Positions 11,346 through 22,685 of a stretch of 64,000 nucleotides of DNA are shown here, piece after piece. A model generated the notes under the pieces. It was not told the origin of the DNA, made no database searches, and saw only the letters and a list, made by a program, of their open reading frames with translations. A program made the position numbers and the translations under genes. Origin of the DNA: Dipteronia dyeriana (Eukaryota; Streptophyta; Magnoliopsida; Sapindales; Sapindaceae); contig CM065298.1 of NCBI GenBank assembly GCA_032871835.1, positions 10,031,596 to 10,095,595 on the forward strand. Reading direction: 5' to 3'. Position 1 is the stretch's first letter. Each line of letters opens with the position of its first letter.

Positions 11346-12311
11346 CTGACCACAGTCCACTCCGAAATTTATATAAATATTTATAATCATGAATAAATTA
11401 TGAAACCTTGCAGATTTAATCTGGACATATAAGGTAATATACCATAAAAGTTTAAGATCAATATAAAGTCAATAGAACATACAAAAATACCAATCTTTCA
11501 TAGTTACAAGAAATTGACTAGCAGAATTTTAATACTGAACTCTGTCTATTCCAAAAATCATAACAATATTTATGAATATTTAAAAATCATGAAACTTTAT
11601 AGAATTATACTAGACATATACATCTATCTTCACATAAACTTTTATAATTTTTAGACATGAATAACACATTCAAAACGATTTGTGAAGTATGATAGATTTT
11701 TGTAAAAACAGGGCATTCCAATTCTCTTTGTAATGGTCCGAAGAAAATTCAATAAAAACCATGTCAATGACCATGAATACCGGGATGAATATAAATCAAT
11801 CCTATATATGCCTACTCTTATAAACCATTCAGTCTAATATATCTAGAGAGCCCAAGACTTGAAAGCAATACAATAAAAGAAGAAAACAACTTACATAGAA
11901 CTAGGAGTGCTTCAAGCTATTATTGATTCCTTATTTCTCTACAGAGAAGGTTTAGACTGGCTCCTGGAAAAGAAAAGGAGTAGCTGTTACTTTTTTTTTT
12001 TTCCGGTTTCCCTTACACACTCACATTTATATAAGGCTATTAGGTTTAATAGGAATCCACTAAGAAAATCCTATAATTCAGAATGTATATCTTTTTTTTT
12101 TTCCCTTTTCTATAATTAAGAGAATCCTAATTTGACCGGATCTTTTAGGGGTAATTTATTTTTTAGGGGTAATTTTTTTTACGATATAGTAATTTCATTT
12201 AAAATTTGAAATTACGGCTGTTACATATAATTGACATGTAATTCCAAAAATTGCAGCAGTTTTTGAGATCTATTGAATTGCAATTTGACGGAATGGAAAT
12301 TTTGAGGCATA
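11346..12311. other. Intergenic DNA between two transposons
   Basis: AT-rich, no gene recognised. T tracts at about 11990 and 12090. The last bases (12312-12320) are the left 9-bp target duplication of the Mutator-like element. Confidence 0.5.
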
Positions 12312-12320
12312 ATATTGTAA

Positions 12321-12400
12321 GGGGGCTTTTCTTAAATAGCCATAAAATTAAGGTTTCATTCAAAACTATCCATATTCAATAAGTTGATTGTTTTTATCCA
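12321..12400 (+). repeat. Left terminal inverted repeat of the MULE
   Basis: Pairs with 20633-20713 read on the other strand. Shared blocks include CCATAAAATTAAG and AATAAGTTGATTG. Preceded by the ATATTGTAA duplication. Confidence 0.92.
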
Positions 12401-12599
12401 AGAGAAAACTTTTCTGGACATTAATACCCTCAAAGGCAAATGACATGTCATTTATTTAATTAATTTTGAAAATTGAAAAGAAAAAACAATTAAATAAATA
12501 AAATTGGAAAGTAAATCGTAAATCGTAAAAAAATAAAAAGGGATCCTTTTACTGAGTGACCTAGCAAACTGTTGGAAAGTGACTGGTTGATTTCCGGTG

Positions 12600-12715
12600 G
12601 ACGAAGAAGCTATTGAAGGCGACGATTGTTGAATTCCGATGAAGATGAAGGTCGACGAAGAAGCTATTGAAGGCGACGGCTGTTGATTTCCGACGAAGAC
12701 GAAGGTCGACAAAGA
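12600..12715. repeat. Tandem ~57-bp repeat inside the left end of the MULE
   Basis: GACGAAGAAGCTATTGAAGG, then CGACG, TGTTGA, TTCCGA and GAAGGTC occur twice in tandem with a partial third copy (GACAAAGAAGCT). It lies in the presumed leader of the ULP1-like gene. Confidence 0.75.
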
Positions 12716-13245
12716 AGCTCTGTTATTTCCAGCGAAGTCGAACATTTGTTTTCCTTTGAAGACGAAGTTGTCGTCAGAAATCGACGAATGTATGTTCTTG
12801 GATCCGGGAAATTAGGTTTTCCAAACATAATTTGATGGTTTGATTCGGGAAGTTAGGTTTTCTAAACATAATTTTCCTTACCTGATTTGAATTAGGGTTG
12901 TGTGTATTCCAATGGGTGTTAATTTGATTTGTCTTCAATAGACGATTTGTGTGTTTGATATATGTGAAAGAATGATTTGAATGGACGATTTGGTTTGTGG
13001 GTTTGTTTTACAGATATGAAATGTTTGATTTGTATTTGAGTTAATGCGTTGTGAATTGTCATTATTAATTTGTTGGATTTCTTTTTACTGTTGTTCTTTC
13101 TTTTAAAGAGGATTTTTTTTCCAAAAATGAAGTGATTTTTTTGACATTGCTTGTGGTATACCACTAGAAGAGATAATGTTTTTCTTGCATGTATACATAA
13201 AAACTGCATATGTGAGTGTATTTTGACAAGTTTCTCGAGAGATTA

Positions 13246-16200
13246 ATGGATCCAGAGAATCGAAAATTAGGTGAGGATTTAAGTCTATATGGTGTCATTA
13301 CAAGTGAGAATACAAGAAAATCGAGTAATGGGGTGTGTTGGAGTCTGTAGTTGTGACGAATTCAGATGATAGAGAGGATTTGGTATCACAAGGTGATGAA
13401 TTGCAAGCACTAAAGGGAGTAATAAATGAAGAGACTTGTGATAGTGTGGTAGTTGTTGAAAGTTCAAGCAATTCTGCTGATGGTGTTATGTTAGAGACTG
13501 TGATTGATTTGAATTCTTATCAAATTTTGAGTTTCAATGAGGGAGGAGACGGAGGTTGTGGGTCAAAAAATGATGAAGTGGGGTCAAGTGAAGCACCTGC
13601 AGCTTCTATCCGGCAACGTATCATTGAGAGGATAGGTCGAATTGATCAAAGTTGTAGTGGGGATTCGAGTACTTTAGTCGATGTGGTTGTGCTTGAGGCT
13701 GTTATTGTGGTGAGGAGTATGAACTTTTGTTTAAACATAACCTGACTTTTTATGTATAAAAAAGCTTGTGTTCTGTTATTTTGATTGCGCTTTAATTTTT
13801 GATGAGAAATAATGATAGCAATTGCGTGACTTTGTTGCCTCCCCCCTCTTGTTGTTGTTGTTGTTGCTGCTCTGTGTGTTAATGAATATAGTTCATTTTG
13901 AAAACAAGAATGATTCATATGGCATCGTGTAATAAACTTTTGATCACATCGTGTAATGTATGTCATATTATATCGTGTATTGAATTGTATATCACATCGT
14001 GTATTGAATTGTATATTACATCGTGTATTTTATTGTATATTACATCGTGTATTTTATTGTATATTACATCGTGTAAATATTCTGGAAATAGTTTGAACCT
14101 GAGTATTGCAAATTGTTTGAATGCAGATGGTTAGTACCGAGGAAGAAGATCTGGATCAGTATTTGGTATACCCAAGGGATACGTGGTCATATAACATTAC
14201 GATAAACACTCATTGCAAATATAAGTTCATACGGCAGATTGAAAATGTGTTGGACAGTTGCGGTGAATTGGACGAGTTCAGGAGCAGCAGTTTTGGTCAT
14301 TATTTGGATTTGCCAGCAGGGGGTTATTTCCAAGCCCAGTACATGCACAATTTGTTTTTAAGACAAATTACCCCTCCCGGTGCTAGCAATAACGAAATGT
14401 GGTTCGGTTTGGAGAAGACTAAGGTTAGGCTTGGTGCTAGAGAGTTTTGTTTGTGTACTGGTCTAAAGTTTGACGAGCTAACAGATATATTTTCAAGGGT
14501 ATATAAGCCTGTTACAGATGGTATACACTTTAGATATTTTGGTGGATCGCGTTTGTTATTGGACGAAGTTATTGATTTGTTTTTGGCGAAGTCGTTTCAG
14601 CGCAAAGGTGATGCTTTAAAGATGACCCTAGTGTTGTTTGTAACCTACATTCTTTTCGGTGTAGATGAAAGGACTCAAGTTTCATATTGGCTTATGACAT
14701 TGGCCGAAGACACAAATGGCTTTAATATGTTTGTATGGGGCCACTTCGTTTTCAAGATGACATTGCATTACATCCGTCAAGAATTCCGGATGCCTGATCC
14801 CATAGGTCTAACATGTAGATACAACCTTTATGGTTTTGTTTGGGGTGTTCAGGTATCCTTGAAATTTAATAATGCTCTATTTATATATTTTTGATTTAAT
14901 GTATAATTTGATTTACTTTTCTTTTTTGTTTGGCATTTTTGGGCAATGGAGGCCATTCCATTGATGCGCCATAAGTTGGGCCATTACTTAGGGTCCGGTT
15001 ATCCACGTTTCAAAAAATTTGACTTCATCACAAAGGCTTCAAAAATACGGGAAACTTGGTTAGAAATGGAGTTAGAAGGAAAGGTGATTTAACATAATTC
15101 ATTTTATTAATTTTTTTTTACATTTCATATATTGTAGATTTTTTTTATGTTACTGACTTTGAACTTTATAAAATAACTCACTGGTCGACAAGAGCTCACT
15201 CCTACAAAACGTGAGTCGAAACAAGATTATTGGGTGCACGTTGATGTTGATATGTCCATAGGACCACAGTTTGAACCTTCGGTCTTAATTGGTGCCAATG
15301 AAGGGGTAACAGAGCCGATAAGAAACAACGTTGGGAAGAAAAGGAAAAGACGCTATTAAGGCCCCGATGTCCTTGCTCAACGAAGACAACGAAGGCCACT
15401 AAAAAAGGCAACAAGTAGACAGCCGACACATCATGATTCCCCACCTCCCTTTCCTCAAGAATCGGCTACTCCCACGTTCCAAACCCCATCTGCTTCAATA
15501 ACAGAACTCAGAAAACTTATCCGTAAAATTGTGGTGGAAGAAATTGCAAAGTTCCGGAGTGAAGGGTTTCAAAATGTTGGGGGGTTTCAGGTATGTTTCC
15601 TTCATCTCTTACAAAGATGTATTTCATTTTCATTTTAATTTTAATTGAATGTTATTTTTTTCCAAAGAGCGATCATGATTGCATGAATGAGCAAGATCAT
15701 GGTGATAAAGATAATAAAGATTTGTTTGATACAAACTAAAATATGGAGTACAATGGTGATCGCTCAGGAAAAAATGGGGACACACAACCAGGGACCTCAG
15801 AAATAGTACCCCAACCAGTCATCACTGAAACCGCCCCATCACTTCGACCTACCACCACAGAAACAGTACCCCAACCTACCATCCCTGGATCAGCCACCTC
15901 ACCCCAACCTGGCACCACAGAATCACCCAGTACACCTCCACCAGCCAGCACATAAATTACCATTACACCCCAACCAGCCATCCTTGTAACAACTTCCTCA
16001 CCCCAATCTGCCACCACTGAAACAACCCGTTCACCTAAACCGACCACCAAACCCCCACCAGTCACTACTACCCCCGATCCACCCACATTACAAACAACCC
16101 ATACACCACATTCCCCTCAACCAGCCACCAAACAAACAACTACTGCACTTGAACCAGCCACCACGCATTCAACCCATTCCCCACAACCAGCCACCTCAGC

Positions 16201-17345
16201 AGCCCTTACTCCTCCCCATCCAAAAATAATGGACCCTACTGATGTTGCCATGGATCGTTTGAGGTCAAAATATAAGCAAAGTCCATACACCGATCATTTT
16301 AGATGACAAAACAGTAAGACATGCCCAATGAGGCAGTACAAAGCTTTCAAGGCCAGTAAGAAAGATCAATAGTAAGTGTTGAACATGTACTGTTTGTTGT
16401 CAAGTATGTTGGTAATTATGTTCATAATTATGTTTAACTTTACAGCCGCAACGTGGGGATTGAAGCATGTGTAACACAAACGTTTTTCAAAACGTTGGGG
16501 GACCCTAATGAGTGGTTGTCAAATGAACATGTGGATGCATACATCGATGTGTTGTACAAGCGAAAAAATGACCCTAGCGCGGGAGAAAACTTTTCGAAGC
16601 ATATGGCTGTACTCGATTGCAATTTCTTTGTAAGTAATACAAATTCTTTGGTTTGGCTTTTTCTTTGTTACTATTATTAGTAACTGAAACACCTTTGTTC
16701 ATGATGCATTTAGTAAATGTTGGGCCCAATTTCAGCCGGATCTGCATCAAAGGTTGGCACATCGATTTGTGTCTGCTAAGTTTGAGGTGCCCGTAGATTG
16801 GATATCGTATGCAATTGGGGAGCAACCCTTTGGGGCACATATTGGGCAAATGTGGAGATGACTAATTTCTTCTACTATTAGAATTACAACATTTCTTTAC
16901 AACATTAAATTTTGAACACAACATATATAACGGATGTTTTTTGTGTCAGATTTTGGTTCCTTGTCGTGTGGACAACAGCCATTGGGTGTTGTGTAAAGTC
17001 AATCTTCTCACTTGGGTCATTACAATATACGACTCTGTAGCATATTTGAAACCGACGGATGGCAAGTTTAGAGAAGAACAAGTGTTGCCATTACGGTGAT
17101 TATTCCCACTTATTTGTAATCAGTCGTGTTACTACGAGGTTAGTTAACGTGCTCCCCGCAAGCCACTAGATTGTATGAAGCCCGTTAGACTGTCTCCATG
17201 ACAATTTCCACAGCAACACGATGGAACCAGTTACGGCATTTTTATGCTCTAAGGAATCGAGAACATAATGCGTAATAAGGACTAGAAGTGGAATTGGAGT
17301 AAGGACACCATCCCCGGGTTGAGGAAAGACATGGCTTTTGAAATA
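13246..17345 (+). pseudogene. ULP1/DUF1985-like gene of the MULE, broken
   Basis: Fragments of a multi-exon gene. A first piece starts at an ATG at 13246 and, after a frame break, continues at 13335-13730 (acidic, Ser/Val-rich). The piece from about 14126 to 14855 encodes a DUF1985-type domain (FGHYLDLPA, MWFGLEKTKVRLGAREFCLCTGL, YNLYGFVWGVQ) and ends at a GT donor. EAIPLMRHKLGHYLGSGYPRF follows at about 14948, with no acceptor AG visible just before it. Next come ELTPTKRE and a basic KKRKRR stretch at 15190-15355, a Pro/Thr-rich linker (15760-16220), and C48 peptidase sequence: GIEACVTQTFFKTLGDP (16457), then NSHWVL with the catalytic His (about 16977) and IYDS with the catalytic Asp (about 17030). 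The DCG position reads TSYG, so the nucleophile Cys is Tyr. Stops at 15358, after DTN near 15737, and several after 17095 show it is dead. ULP1 proteins normally cleave SUMO; the role in MULEs is unknown. Confidence 0.8.
13924..14075 (+). repeat. CGTGTA(A/T)T tandem array upstream of the DUF1985 exon
   Basis: About seven copies of a 21-27-bp unit built on CATCGTGTA followed by AT-rich filler (TTTTATTGTATATTA). The core CGTGTAAT recurs elsewhere in the same MULE. Confidence 0.85.
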
Positions 17346-17524
17346 TTTGGGTGTTCATTAGAGGAAGATTAGGTTTTTTATTTGGATGCTGTAATATTTT
17401 GTTTAGATACTACATTTATTGAATATTTTGGTTAACATGTTGACTTTCTGTGGCTTTAGTTGAAAGACAGTAAATAGATTAACAGACTTAGTGTACATGT
17501 GAAGTCATGTTGGTCTTCTATTGT

Positions 17525-17872
17525 TCTAATCGATCGTGTAATGCTATCTTCATTTTATCGTGTAATGTTATCTAAGGTGCAGAATATTACTGTTGTGTTT
17601 ACCTGGTAGTATGAAATGCAAATAAATGGTATTTGTTAAAAAAAAGTTGAACTAATCGTGATGGTAGCATGATTGTTTAATCCTGATTACATACTTGATG
17701 GTAGCATGAATGCTTTTTCATTGTTCAAAATAATCGTGTAATGTTATCTACATTTCATCGTGTAATGTTACATACATTTCATCTTGTAATGTTATATACA
17801 TTTCACCGTGTAATGTTATCTAGATTTTTCTGTGTGTTATCTACATTTCTCCGTGTAATGTTATCAACATAC
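17525..17872 (+). repeat. CGTGTAATGTTATCTAC array between the two MULE genes
   Basis: ATCGTGTAATG or CCGTGTAATGTTATC occurs near 17533, 17560, 17732, 17757, 17807 and 17850, plus variants (CTTGTAATG). Units from 17730 on are about 25 bp (GTGTAATGTTATCTACATTT). This array starts where the MURA remnant stops. Confidence 0.8.
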
Positions 17873-19619
17873 TGCGGCAAACAATATACCCCAAAATCTT
17901 CCCTTCAAATGAGTCCCGTCAATAGCAATAACAGGCCTTATAACCGCCCGAAACCCATGAAAACATGCACCGTATGCGAAGAAGCAGTATCTAAATTCAT
18001 TACGAGCATTCAATAAATAAGCTGTAACAGTCCCAGAGTTTTCTCGCTCAAGCTTATACAAATAACTTGGAATCTGTTGAAACGACTCGACTGCCGATCC
18101 GAATACAATTGACTCGACATAATCTCTCGCTTGCCAAGCCTTACTGTAAAGAATTTGGAGACCATATTCCAACTGCATTTCTGTCATTATATCTTTTGGT
18201 TTTAAAGTTGTGCCATTCACCCGAAGCTTTGGAGAATATAATTCACCAATTATCGAAGCACTAGCTTGTCGAAATCGACCATGGAACCCGTCAAGAGTGC
18301 AACTGTGTTCCTTGTTATATTTTCGAACCTGCCAATACTCTCCTTGGCTTATTTTCGTTGCACCTAACTTGAAGACACAATTTTCATTCTTACAACCTAC
18401 TTCAAATCTCTGTTTACCAGACTTCTTGATTCTGAACTCAAACCGTTATCTCAATGCATAAAACCTCAAATCTCGTTTTAGGTCTTGTTTGGTAGAATAA
18501 ATCTTACCTTTATAAAGTTGACCATTACTAATCGATGGTTCATCATTGTTAATAGTTTGGATTGAGTACTTCTCTACACCGGGAATTATCCAAGGCAGAG
18601 GGGCTGTAAATGAATTGCCTCTATCATGCCCGCAACCATCACTATCAACATCAAACTCACAACCACAATCAGCATCACCATCTACATCACTACCACTATC
18701 ACCATCACTATCACCATCCAAGTCATAACCACTTTCACCTTCACCATTTATGTCACCACTTTCACTATCAATATCACTATCAGTATCAGTATCACTATCA
18801 CCATCTAAGTCAAAGACACTATCACTATCACCATCACCATCAACATCTTGTTCAAACGGGTATGGTTCAGGTAACCCATCCAGTCCATTACCTACAAAGG
18901 TTTCAAATTCAGATGTACTGACACTTACTTCGTTATTAGTTCCAACACCTAATGATGCATCATTAATTGTGTATGATGGATCATTAACATCTGACCTTTT
19001 TTTTGCTAGATGAAGGTATTGTTGGGGGTTGTTTTCCATCTAAAATAGATGGAATTGATCCACACATTGTGTTGCTCCAACAAACGGGTCTATATTAAGA
19101 AGCCAATTGTGAAGTAAAACTTTGTTGTGTATGTAGCTGAGATGGTTGGCCATATGTTTCAAAGTAAGGTTGGCTATTTGGGTGTTGAATAGATTGAGAA
19201 TATGGATGTTGAAAAGGTTGACAATATTGATGTGCAAATGGTTAAGGCAAAAGTGGGAACCCTTGTTGTAGAACAATGTTCGGGGGAATTTGGGCCTGCA
19301 TTTCTGTCTCAGTTTGCATGCTACCACCATTCCTCTCATACCTACCAACAGTTGTTACATATACTTATGGAATAACTCTCTCTTCAGACATAAAAAATGC
19401 CACATCTCTGTCATTTTTTATTCTTGGTATGGCACGCCTCCCACTCGTAGTCATAACAGCCCTTAACTCAATGTTGAAAGTAGATGAATCAATCCTCACA
19501 ATATCTTCAATTCTATTCATTAACCCATGGTATGTCAAATCAGGAGGAACAAATACCATTTCTGAATCACCACCCTCATAGTTCTGACCAAACCACTGGT
19601 CACCGTATGAAATAAGCAA
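17864..19619 (-). pseudogene. MURA transposase of the MULE, truncated
   Basis: Read on the minus strand: an N-terminal segment from 19619 (LISYGDQWFG, PPDLTYHGLMNRIEDIV, RIKNDRDVAFFM) related to residues 1-95 of the protein at 3851-4858; a Gln/Pro-rich region with stops; then from 19039 a long Asp/Ser/Gly repeat (SDTDTDSDIDSES type) and the MuDR-type DNA-binding domain (YKGKIYSTKQDLKRDLRFYALR, then FEVGCKNENCVFKLGA). A stop at about 18446 interrupts it, and a further segment ends with PVIAIDGTHLKGRF, which holds the first catalytic Asp of the DDE triad. The similarity ends at 17864-17870, where short tandem repeats begin. The other two catalytic residues, the SWIM finger and the zinc knuckle are missing. 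Confidence 0.82.
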
Positions 19620-20540
19620 TCACAACTCTCTCATTACTCTACAAAAACATCATGCCAAAACAATATATTATTACACGACTTAATATACATTTCAATACAC
19701 AAAGAAATGTTAATAACATTACACGATTAAATGAAAACATCTTTACACGATAACAATTTTCGTCGTCCAACGATTATGGGTTAACAAAAATAGGGTTCGT
19801 AACACATTCATAATCAATTTCACTTTCATGACACTGTTCATTTAAGAGATTCAAAATAGAAACAAAAACAAAAGCGTCATACCTTCGATTACAAAACAGT
19901 TACAGTCAAGATGTGACACAATTGATTTCTGGATAATGTGAATCTGTAATGGTTCTCTGTATTGTAGAGAGCAAGTTGAGGAATGTTGGGAGATAGACAA
20001 CAGTTTAGAACAAAGATTTAATGTTCATAGAAAGAGACCATCAACTGAGAAACCTCTGATTAACTGTGTCAAATAAGCATTCATAACTCCCTCATTACTC
20101 TGCACAAACAACAGGCCAAAACAGTATATTATTACACGACACGACTTAATATATATATCATTACACGAAGACATGTTAATATCATTACACGATTAAATAT
20201 ACACATCTTTACATGATAAAATTTTACGTCGTCCAATGATTCTAGGTAAACAAAAATAGGGATCATAACACATTCAAAATCGATTTCACGTTCTTCCTAA
20301 TGACTACAAAAAATTACATACGTTCATAGAAGAGATTCAAAACAAAAACAAAAGCGCCATACCTTCGATTACAAAACGATTACGGTGAAGATGTGACACG
20401 ACTGATTTCTGTATTGTAGAGAGAAAAAGTTTAGGACAAAATGCATGAGGAGTTGTTGATGAAAGAGAATGAAAGATAAACATATTATTCACTGAGAGAC
20501 CGATGTCTGAGAGAGGGAAAACATTTAACAAAGAGATGTT
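19613..20540. repeat. Two ~470-bp direct copies upstream of MURA
   Basis: The block beginning AAGCAATCACAACTC at 19613 is repeated from about 20085 (AAGCATTCATAACTC). The order of shared words is the same: CATTACTC, CCAAAACA, ATTACACGA, CATTACACGATTAAAT, CGTCGTCCAA, AACAAAAATAGGG, AACACATTCA, CATACCTTCGATTACAAAAC, GATTTCTG. The copies differ at many positions, so the duplication is not recent. It covers the leader of MURA and part of the subterminal region. Confidence 0.85.
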
Positions 20541-20632
20541 TTCTCATTAATTTCAAATATTTTCTCATTAAATTGATTTTTTCTTTTAATAAATTTTAAA
20601 GTAAGGTATTTTCGTGAAGTCATCTATAATTG

Positions 20633-20713
20633 TGGATAAAAACAATCAACTTATTGAAAGTGCATAGTCTTGAATTTAAGCTTAATTTTATGGTCATTTA
20701 ATGGAATTCCCTC
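20633..20713 (-). repeat. Right terminal inverted repeat of the MULE
   Basis: Complement of the left end at 12321-12400; followed by ATATTGTAA at 20714-20722. Confidence 0.92.
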
Positions 20714-20722
20714 ATATTGTAA

Positions 20723-21445
20723 TTTAATGCAGAACTATCATCTTAAAAAAAATCCATTATTTTTATTTTGTTGAGAGATAAGTTGGATTTCTATGGAAAA
20801 GATAATACTTGGAATGCTTGGCAATGTGCAACAGTCAAGTCAATATCAATCTAGAGAGATTTTTGTATACTTGAAGTCCATGGTGGAAGTCAAATGATTG
20901 AGCAATAATGCAGTCATCCACGATCAGGTGGGACCCATTTTTAGAGTGATATGACACACCACCGAGAATTGGGTACAAGTATTCCTTCTTTTCCAAGAAT
21001 GTGGCAACCATAAACATGGATTGGAGTTACATAAGAGTAGAATAAAACATATTAAAAGTTGCAAGACCTTGTTTAATTGTTTTGTTTATAAAAACTGGGT
21101 AGTACCAAAACAAAAGCAGCAATAGGTTATGAATATGCAGAAAAAAAAAAAATCAACCCATTTAGATCGCTGTGCAACTTTTTTTTTTTTTTTGGATATC
21201 GACATATCGTACATAGAAATAACAATTGAAGAACTATGGATCAGAATTCAACATCAGATGTGCATATTAAACATTATGCTCCAAATTTATCCAAACATTT
21301 ACATGTTCTAAAGTGGCTATAGATAAGCAGAAAACAAGGGAATTAATATTACCAGAGAAGGTGGCCTCCTTATGCTATATAGAAAGAACATATCACAACC
21401 ACAAAGAAATCTTGTATTCATCATATACAAGTTGAGAGAGCATCT
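20723..21445. other. 3' flank of the second dioxygenase copy
   Basis: No gene. From about 21075 it parallels the 3' flank of the copy at 39372 (AACTGGGTAGTACCAAAACAAAAGC near 21095 against 39180; AATTCAACATCA near 21248 against 39242; TTACATGTTCTAAA near 21300 against 39292), so the duplicated block extended at least 350 bp past the stop codon. Poly-A and poly-T tracts near 21140 and 21180. Confidence 0.65.
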
Positions 21446-22685
21446 ACATTACTAAGAATGAAGCTAATACACGGCGGGAGAATTGGTTGGTCTTCGGGAG
21501 TGAAGCGCAGCCCAGTTATCTATCAGCAGAACATCGCCTTCCTGCCAGGGAATGGCAACAGATTCCTCTTCAAGGATTTTCAGACACTCATTGCGGATAT
21601 CAGATGACAATAGCTTACCATCCCCGAAAGAGATCGTCTTACAAGGACTATTCCCCGCTACTTCCCAACCTACCATGCCAGTGAACCAAATTTTTTGTTG
21701 CCTAGATTTGTCATACCTAATTACTGGAAGCGGACCAATTATTCTTTTCACTCCACCATCTTCCATCCACTCCAATCTGATTCCCATCTTGGGTGCCCTG
21801 TTGAAAGATCACTTTCTTTCAATACAAGTTCACAACACAACATAAATTTGAACAGAAGATGCTTAGGCAACATTGATCCGAAAAGGAAAAAACATACATA
21901 ACACTATGTCTGTATAATCATTGAAAAGAACAAATTAGAACTGGTTTGTTCGAATTTCTATAATTTGAAATCGTTGGAGTCACTAATTACATGATCAAAT
22001 CACAAACCTTTCCTCAGCCACACTCTTGTCTCCAGTCGAGAAAGTGGATTTCCAACCGTGACTGCCAATATATGAATGATCATCTTCCGCTCCTACTAAA
22101 AGTAAATAAATCAATCCATGCTCCTCCAATTTTTCAACGAATTCCGGGTACTTGTGTCTAGTTCTCTCATGGACAATGTGGCTCAAGGCTATAGCAGTTT
22201 CTCCCCCACTTGTTGGAGCTACTTCACAGAAGAAAAACAATTTCTATGGAGGCTCTGGCGCCTATTGACTAAATTCAATGAGTCCAGAATAGATACAACA
22301 ATTTACTAACCAACATGTAAAGCTCCACAAATCAAATTTGGTGACCAACACACATCAAATTATCAACTAATTATATCAAATTATCAAATAACTGTATGCA
22401 GATTTATGAATGATATATCAATTCAGTGCTTTTAAGAAAAGTGTTCTCTACAAAAGCACCTCCAAACAACTAACCCACATCAAATTATCAACTAATTATA
22501 TGCAGAAATATGATGATATATCAAAAATTTCAGTTAAGACAATTACAAAACATCAAACGTACAAACAAACCTGAGACACTTCATGGTGGAAACCAATCTT
22601 TTGGTCAGGTGGTAACTCATTGGCTGTAAAAACACGACCCACAACGTTGGTCCGAGCAGCCGGACTACGACTACCGCGTAGGATA
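21446..22685 (-). pseudogene. TauD-like dioxygenase copy 2, broken and truncated
   Basis: Exon 3 (21797 to about 21446) follows a good CAG acceptor and encodes IRLEWMEDGGVKRIIGPLP through LLIDNWAALHSRRPTNSP. A one-base deletion at about 21478 then shifts the frame, so the conserved RRVLAS end is read as AVY and stop. Exon 2 (22261-22008) has an in-frame TAG at 22244-22246 where the third copy has TCG (Ser), before FFFCEVAPTSGGETAIALSH. Exon 1 survives only from 22571 to about 22685 (VFTANELPPDQKIGFHHEVSQ, with the iron-site HxE); upstream of that the sequence passes into a hAT-like element and the first two thirds of exon 1 are lost. Intron 1 holds an internal duplication of ACATCAAATTATCAACTAAT (about 22345 and 22475). 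Confidence 0.85.

Larger units (their letters stand above)
12321..20713. mobile_element. Mutator-like element carrying DUF1985/ULP1 gene, 8393 bp
   Basis: Both ends are intact. The left begins GGGGGCTTTTCTTAAATAG and the right, read inwards, GAGGGAATTCCATTAAATGA; the 80-bp termini match in roughly four of five bases and share an identical last 26 bp (ending GTTTTTATCCA). The 9-bp word ATATTGTAA flanks both ends (12312-12320 and 20714-20722), the duplication length diagnostic for Mutator. Inside, a ULP1-peptidase-like gene runs left to right and a MURA transposase gene right to left, so the two converge near 17.3-17.9 kb. Both are broken. MULEs with ULP1-like genes are known in plants (Kaonashi in Arabidopsis, CUMULE in melon); this appears to be a degenerate relative. 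It can no longer encode its own transposase. Confidence 0.92.

Noticed and set aside
12540..12790. Host gene encoded on the minus strand at the MULE end
   Set aside because: The frame consists of the 57-bp tandem repeat and has no recognisable domain.
13924..14075. CRISPR-like array
   Set aside because: The repeats have no unique spacers of constant size, and the window is a plant nuclear genome; it is a simple tandem repeat.
15736..16086. Gly/Val-rich frame on the minus strand
   Set aside because: Complement of the Pro/Thr-rich linker of the ULP1-like gene.
18546..19013. Several + strand frames rich in His/Tyr or Ser/Leu
   Set aside because: They are the reverse strand of the Asp/Ser/Gly repeat of the MURA remnant.
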